Assembly (NCBI RefSeq): GCF_030052815.1
Contig: NC_079495.1
Span: 40,615,651-40,679,650 of the forward strand
Source of the DNA: Hevea brasiliensis
Lineage: Eukaryota > Streptophyta > Magnoliopsida > Malpighiales > Euphorbiaceae
Length of the DNA stretch: 64,000 nucleotides
Direction of reading: 5' to 3'
Made by a program: the position numbers and the translations under genes. How positions within the stretch are numbered: the stretch's first letter is position 1; each line of letters opens with the position of its first letter. Below the pieces are notes generated by a model. The model was not told the DNA's origin. It saw only the letters and a list, made by a program, of their open reading frames with translations, and made no database searches. This document shows, piece by piece, positions 58,519 through 64,000 of this stretch.

Positions 58519-60297
58519 ATTGGTATCGAGCCACCACGCTTGCCATTTAGATTGATGTTTATATGATTTAATTGTGTGTTTGATCATGAGATCAAAAGTT
58601 CATTGCTGGTTGCAAAGCCAAGGTGGCATAAATGATGAACACCATGGTGCATGGTTGATGCACCACAATGGTGTGCAAAGGTAAATGGATGGTGAATGTG
58701 CAATTGTTGTATGATCTAAGATCCATTTTATGTCTAATTAAATTGTTTAATTAGAATTTTTATCATACAATTAAATTATGATTCAAATCAGAATTTTAAA
58801 AATTGTTTGAATGTGATTCAAATCTGAATTTTAAAAGTTGTTTGAATGTGATTCAAATATGAATTTTTAAAGTTGTTTGAATCATATTTAAATCTGATTT
58901 TTTAAAATTGATTGAATAAAATTCAGATCTGATTTTTTAAAAAATGTTTGAATGTGATTCAAATATGATATTTTAAAAAATGTTTGAATGTGATTCAAAT
59001 CTGAATTTTTAAAGTTGTTTGAATGTGATTCAAATCTGAATTTTTAAATTTGTTTGAATGAGATTCAAATCTGAATTTTTAAATTTATTTGAATCATATT
59101 CAAATCATGATTTTTAAGTTGAATATAATTTAATATATTTTAATTAAGTATGTATATTTTATTTAATTGTTAAATTGTGATATGCATGATGGATGATCAT
59201 GGACTATAAAAGACCAATGTGATTGGATTTATTTCTTTTATGTTTCTTTGGGATTGTAAATTAATTAATTTATTTTAATTTATTTTGGGCATGTATTATT
59301 AAGTTTGTAATAATTTTTGGGCTGTAATTTCATTTATTTAAGTTCTTGTAAATTTGCCTTGGTATGCCAAGGATTACTATGTAATATTGGATTGCAAGAA
59401 GTTCAAGGAGGTCAAGAGCATTGGTGGGACCAGTGGGAGGAATTCAAGATCAAGTGTTGATTATGTACTTCTTCAACAACTCTTGTAAAATGAATAAATG
59501 AAATGCACCTAGGAATGCCCTGATTCAATTCTTGGTGGCTCATAATTGAATCCCTTAGAAAGTTCATGATCATACCATATTTACTGCTTATCCATGAATG
59601 CATGAGATGTATGGGAATGTATGCAATTATATGATATATGCATGCCAAATAGATAATGTGCAAAGTTAGACCTTAATAGTAATTAGAATGACCATAAAAT
59701 CTTTCAAACAAATGATTAAGTTGAAAATGCTATAATTAAAGTAGTTATAACATAGGCCCTCCATTGGGGCAATTATTTTAAGAAATTTTAAATAGTTGCA
59801 TAAGATGCAATTAATTTAAGAGATTTTCTTAAGAATAATTGTTAAGCATGAGATTTTGTAAATATGTAAATAGTTTAGTGGCCAATATTGGATGTACCTG
59901 AGGACATTAAAATTATTTGCATAATTACTGGCTCAATGGGATCAACTTAACTAATGCAAGATAAGTCAATAATGGATGTACCTGAGATTTTGAGCATTAG
60001 GGGCTAGGTAAAGGATTGAACCTCACATGAGATGTGATGGGCAAGGAGTTGCTCACTTATAGTTTATTGTAATTCCAATAATGGATATACCTGAGGATGA
60101 TCAATAGAATTATAAGAATTCAATAACCTACTAGAAATCCATCCAACTAGGATTTTTGTTTTCTACTTTGGAAGTGTAGGATTCGCTAAGTTAGTGGGAG
60201 GACCAATTTGATTAAAAGACCATAATCATTTTGGTTAATTACATGATACATTTACTAATTAATTTGGTTATTTTCTGCAATTAATTTTCTAATAAAA
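58519..60297 (+). other. A6 primer site (altered) and leader, copy of A3 leader
   Basis: TGGTATCGAGCC at 58521-58532. It follows the A3 leader (37645-39429) closely, including private variants ('tgatgaacaccatggtgc', 'aattcaagatcaagtg', 'cttcttcaacaactcttg'). The inverted-repeat array is at 58778-59115 and the hairpin near 59358. Differences from A3 include losses of 'cgg' or 'gc' in the 'ggtggcggcat' block. Confidence 0.85.
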
Positions 60298-61058
60298 ATG
60301 AAAACAGAACAACCACCACCATCCAATATCCTTGCAAGCATACTTGATAGCAATCGCTGATGTGACCTAACTGTCTGATTGGCTAAGAAATTTGAAACTT
60401 GTCCTGATGCTTGAAGATATAGGATATGTTCTAGATTCAAATGTTCCTAGTCCCTTACCTCCAGAGGCCACATAAGAGCAACATGAAACTTTGGATAAGT
60501 GGAAGGAGCATGATATGAGAGCTAAGTGTTACATGCTTGCTTCCATGAGTAATGAGTTACAAAAGCAGCATGAGAACATGTTGAGTGCGAGTGAGATCCT
60601 CCTTCACTTACAAGAGTTGTATGGTGACCACAAGAGAATGCTAGGCATGAGATATCTAGATAGCTATTTCAGATGAGGATGTCCGAGGGATGTAATGTTG
60701 GGGATCATGTCCACAAGATGATTCGCTGATTGAGCAATTGGAACATCTTGACTTCAACATGGATTTCCAACTACAGACGGATTTGATCCTTGATCCTTCA
60801 CCTTCCCGAGTCTTTTGGGAATTTTGTGACAAATTTCCATGTGACTCAACAGAATGCACCTTAGCCGGTTTACTCAACATGTTGGTTATTGCCCAAAAGA
60901 ATATGCCGCAATAAAGGAAAAGAGGTAGCTTTGATTGCTTCTTCTTCACTGGAAAGTCCAATAAGAAGAAGGGCAATAAGAAAAAGAAATCTCAGATTCC
61001 TGGTCCTTCCAAGAAAATAGCTAAACAGAAAAGGAAGACCAAAGCTGACAAAGGCAAA
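60298..61058 (+). pseudogene. gag: A6 Gag, copy of A3 gag with extra breaks
   Basis: ATG at 60298. It shares with A3 the TAA after GCCACA (near 60472) and the TAG in 'ctagatagct' (near 60660). Added differences: 'aatcgctgatgtgacctaac' for 'aatcggttgacaggacctaat' near 60352, and losses near 60723, 60792, 60851 and 60908. Nearly all lie where A3 has CAG, CTG or CCAG/CCTG. Gag blocks remain clear (KWKEHDMRAKCYML, HLQELYGDH). Confidence 0.83.
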
Positions 61059-62314
61059 GGAAAGTGTTTCCACTGCCAACTGGAAAGTGTTCCATTGCCA
61101 GTAAAAAAGTGTTTCCACTGGCCAGAGTATAGCAATCTAAAAGAATGCAATACCATGGTGAAAACCAACTCAAGTTCAAAATATATTTGGCACTTAAGGT
61201 TATGTCATGTTGCAGAAGATAAGATTGCAAAACTGAAGAAAATGGGGATTCTATCCTTATTAGGCTCTGAGCCTACTCCAACTTGTGAATCTTGCCTTCA
61301 GGGCAAAATGACTAGATCACCCTTTGTTGGACAAGGGCTAAGAGCTAAAAATATTTTGGAACTAATATATAGTGATGTATGTCGTCCATTTAAAGACATG
61401 GCTAGAGGGGGCTTTCATTATTTTATTACCTTTACTGATGATAAATCAAGATTTGGGTATTTGTATTTGACGAAATACAAACATGAATCCTTTGAAAAGT
61501 TTAAAGAATTTAAATCTGAAGTAGAAAATCAAACAGGAAAGAGTATTAAAGCTCTTCGATCAGATCGTGGAGGTGAATATTTGAGTTCTGAATTTGATGA
61601 ATACTTGAGAGAGCATGGCATTGTTTCTCAGCTAACCTCCGTAAATGCCACAATGAATGGTGTATCCGGAAGGAGAAATCGTACTTATTGGATATGGTAC
61701 GTAGTATGATGAGCTATACCGATATGCTAATCTTCTTTGGGGATTTGCATTAGAATCACTTTGTATATTCGAATAGGATTCCATCAAAATCGCTTTCTTC
61801 CACACCTTATGAGATATGGCATGGAAGAAAACCAAGTCTTAAGCATGTTAAGATTTGGGGTTGTCCAGGTTATTTCAAAAAGCTGAACACTGATAAATTA
61901 GAGACCAGATCAGAAAAAGGTCGATTTGTTGGATATCCAAAAGATAGTTTTGGATATTATTTTTATTTGCCTACTTCACAAAAGGTTGTGATAAGTAAAG
62001 ATTCCACATTTCTTGAACAACAGTTTATTCAAGAAGGAGGCAAAGGAAGGCAAATAGAGTTAGAATTGGAGAATTCTGACCAACCAACAGATCAGATGGA
62101 TATAGATCCATCTAGTCAACCTATACCTATTGAGGAAACATCTACAGCTGTTCCTTGTAGAACAACCAGGGTATCTCACCCACCAGTGAGATATGGTTTT
62201 CTTTATGAAGAAGAACAAGAGTTGTCTATTCATGAAGAAGTAGATCACGGAGATGATCCACTTACCTATGAAGAAGCTATATCAGATATAGACTCTTCAA
62301 AAAAAATGGATTGA
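61059..62314 (+). pseudogene. pol: A6 repeat junction, integrase and linker
   Basis: The 21-23 bp repeats begin at 61059. The frame 61095-61709 includes WHLRLCH, CESCLQGK, YSDVCRPF (first Asp) and RSDRGGEYLS (second Asp), then is garbled at 'ctaacctccgtaaatgccacaatgaatgg', where A3 reads 'ctgactcctccagaaatgccacagctgaatgg', and again near 61685 and 61735. The C-terminal part 61850-62314 is as in A3, including the eight-A run that ends the frame. Confidence 0.85.
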
Positions 62315-62318
62315 TGCT

Positions 62319-63104
62319 ATGAAATCCGAGATTGATTCCATGTATAAGAATCAAGTTTGGGATCTTGTTGACCCACCTGAAGGTATTGTACCTATAGGGA
62401 ACAAATGGGTTTTCAAGAAGAAAATTGGTTCTGATGGAAAGGTAGAGACCTACAAGGCAAGGCTAGTAGTGAAAGGGTTTCACCAAAGGCAAGGAGTCGA
62501 TTATGAGGAGACTTTCTCGCCTGTTGCCATGCTTAAATCAATTAGGATTTTATTAGCAATAGCTGCATACTATGATTATCATATTTGGCAGATGGATGTC
62601 AAAACAGCTTTTCTCAATGGATACATTGAAGAAAACATTTTCATGGAACAACCTAGGGGTTTTGAATCCCAAGATGGTTCCAAGGTATGCAAGCTAAAGC
62701 GATCCATTTATGGGTTGAAACAAGCTTCGAGGAGTTGGAACATCCGTTTTGATGAAGCCATTAAATCCTTTAGTTTTATCAAAAATGAGGATGAGCCATG
62801 TGTATATAAGAAGGTTAGTGACAGTGCTATCACTTTCCTTGTCTTATATGTGGATGACATACTGTTGATGGGTAATGACACAAGTATGTTGACCACTATA
62901 AAGGTATGGTTGTCAAATATATTCTCCATGAAAGACTTAGGGGAGGCAACCTATATTCTTGGGATTCGCATATATAGAGATAGAGCGAAAAGAATAATTG
63001 GTTTATCTCAAAGTCTATACTTGGAAAAGGTGTTAAAGAGGTTTAACATGCTTGATTCCAAGAGAGGATTGTTACCAAGTGAGACATGGTATCCACCTTT
63101 CTAA
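62319..63104 (+). CDS. pol: A6 reverse transcriptase, 261-codon open frame
   Basis: Best-preserved family A reverse transcriptase in the window, beginning after the eight-A frameshift. NQVWDLVDPPEGIVPIG, NKWVFKKKIG, KARLVVKGFHQRQG, then IWQMDVKTAFLNGY with the first catalytic Asp (about residue 90), GLKQASRSWNIRF, LVLYVDDILLMGND with the Asp pair (about residues 175-176), GEATYILGIRIYRD and SLYLEKVLKRFN. The frame ends at 63104 after an extra A ('ttaccaagtgag' against 'ttaccagtgag' in A3). A3 itself is broken at 41703, where this copy reads through. Confidence 0.88.
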   Translation: MKSEIDSMYKNQVWDLVDPPEGIVPIGNKWVFKKKIGSDGKVETYKARLVVKGFHQRQGVDYEETFSPVAMLKSIRILLAIAAYYDYHIWQMDVKTAFLNGYIEENIFMEQPRGFESQDGSKVCKLKRSIYGLKQASRSWNIRFDEAIKSFSFIKNEDEPCVYKKVSDSAITFLVLYVDDILLMGNDTSMLTTIKVWLSNIFSMKDLGEATYILGIRIYRDRAKRIIGLSQSLYLEKVLKRFNMLDSKRGLLPSETWYPPF

Positions 63105-63632
63105 AGAGATGTCTCCACGCATAACCAAGAAAGAGATAAGATGGCCGTAATTCCATATGCTTCGCTATTGGAAGTTTAATGTATGCAATGTTGTGTAATA
63201 GGCCTGATATCGCATATGTCGTTAGTTTGACTAGCGGTATCAATCCAATCCGTGTTTGGAACATCGATAGTCGTCAAGAATATCCTTAAGTACTTGAGAA
63301 GAACTAAGGATTTATTCTTGATTTATGGAGGTGGAGACTTGCAATTGGATGGTTATACTGATTCTGATTTCCAATCAGATATCGATGATAGAAAGTCTAC
63401 CTCTGGATATGTGTTCATTTGTAATGGAGGTGCAATCTTGGAAGAGTTCCAAACAAAGCACGATCGCAGATTCCACTACAGAGGTGAGTATATTCGGATC
63501 GATGTTGCAAAGGAAGTCGCTGGATAAAGAAGTTTGTTACAGAACTTGCAGTAGTTCCTTCCATTGAGTCAGCAGTTCCACTACACTGTGACAACAATGG
63601 AGTAGTCATACAGGCTAAGGAACCAAGGTCTC
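63105..63632 (+). pseudogene. pol: A6 RT end and RNase H, cut by C3
   Basis: 63252-63527 holds the connection and RNase H start (ILKYLRRTKDLFLIYGGGDLQLDGYTDSDFQSD, here in two stretches around the Asp residues). The TTEAEYIAGS stretch is damaged ('gaggtgagtatattcggatcg' for 'gaggctgagtatattgctggatcag'). The frame meets the gypsy-C LTR after GTCTC at 63628-63632, at the same base as in A3. Confidence 0.85.
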
Positions 63633-64000
63633 CGTAACACCCCTATGTTCGGTAATGCGTTCTACTGTTCCGGTGACCAATGTTGTCCGGACAGCTAGGA
63701 TGCCTAGAACTACACTTCGATATGAGTGAGGAGACATTAAATAATGAAATACAAGAAAAGAAAATACAAGAAAAACAAAGGAAAAATAATAGCAAAGAAA
63801 TGTAACCAAGTTAAGCTTAGAAAACCCTAGCGATGGGTGACCGCACCGGGAAGTCACGGCGTGGACCGTTGACTAGCCCTGGACCACGGGAAACCCTGGA
63901 AAATATTTTTAGGATTTAAATAGACACCAGTTGAAGTACAAATACCATTAGAAATATCAAGAAAAATTAAATAATTAGTACAAAGAAAAGTGAGAAATCG
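63633..64000 (+). mobile_element. C3: gypsy-C LTR start, runs off the window
   Basis: CGTAACACCCC, with the same unusual first base as C2, after the same GTCTC in the same RNase H codon. The first 368 bases match C2 with few changes. It is therefore a duplicate of C2, not an independent insertion. Confidence 0.9.

Overview
This window is repeat DNA from a plant nuclear genome, most likely a dicot (an inference from element types and base composition; no host gene is present to fix the species). It is AT-rich and consists of LTR retrotransposons nested inside one another. I see no host gene, tRNA, rRNA, CRISPR or bacterial feature. Names used here: family A is a Ty1/copia element with ~2.1 kb LTRs (start TGTTAGTAGTATGCC, end CCTTCA) and a ~1.8 kb leader before gag. 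Family B is a SIRE/Maximus-like Ty1/copia element. Families C and D are Ty3/gypsy elements with LTRs starting TGTAACA. || Layout from left to right. A partial gypsy-D LTR on the minus strand (1-496) cuts into an old minus-strand family-A-like element, A0 (497-3385, resuming at 11910-11940). A0 is split by a complete plus-strand family A element, A1 (3386-11904, target-site duplication AGGAT). At 11941 A0 is cut again by family B (11941-17763). B is cut by A2 (LTR and leader, 17764-20589). A2 is cut by gypsy C1 (20590-25589, 25 bp more at 48980-49004). C1 is cut by A3 (25590-48974, TSD CTTTT). A3 contains the complete element A4 in its 5' LTR (27202-37148, TSD CCATC) and a solo gypsy-C LTR, C2, in its RNase H coding region (42785-46660, TSD GTCTC). 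A5 (from 49005) cuts C1 again inside the protease. A5 runs into a shared LTR (56425-58518), followed directly by A6 (58519-63632), a second copy of the A3 interior that carries the same C insertion at the same base (C3, 63633 to the edge). The right ends of B, A2 and C1 lie outside the window. || How the genes work together. Each copia copy encodes Gag, integrase, reverse transcriptase and RNase H in that order, with protease between Gag and integrase in A0, A4 and B only. A1, A3, A5 and A6 share one deletion that removes the protease and half the Gag zinc knuckle. It fuses Gag to integrase through 21-23 bp tandem repeats that keep the frame, so this looks like a protease-less subfamily that would depend on another element. 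The long leader carries an array of small inverted repeats, a GC-rich hairpin and a 14-mer present three times. || Two kinds of damage are visible. B and C1 are broken mainly by nonsense codons that C-to-T or G-to-A changes explain. Family A copies are broken mainly by small indels at CAG/CTG (CHG) sites, with copies differing from each other at just those sites. I suspect many of these breaks are consensus errors at methylated CHG sites, so 'pseudogene' for family A means broken in this sequence, not proven broken in the organism.
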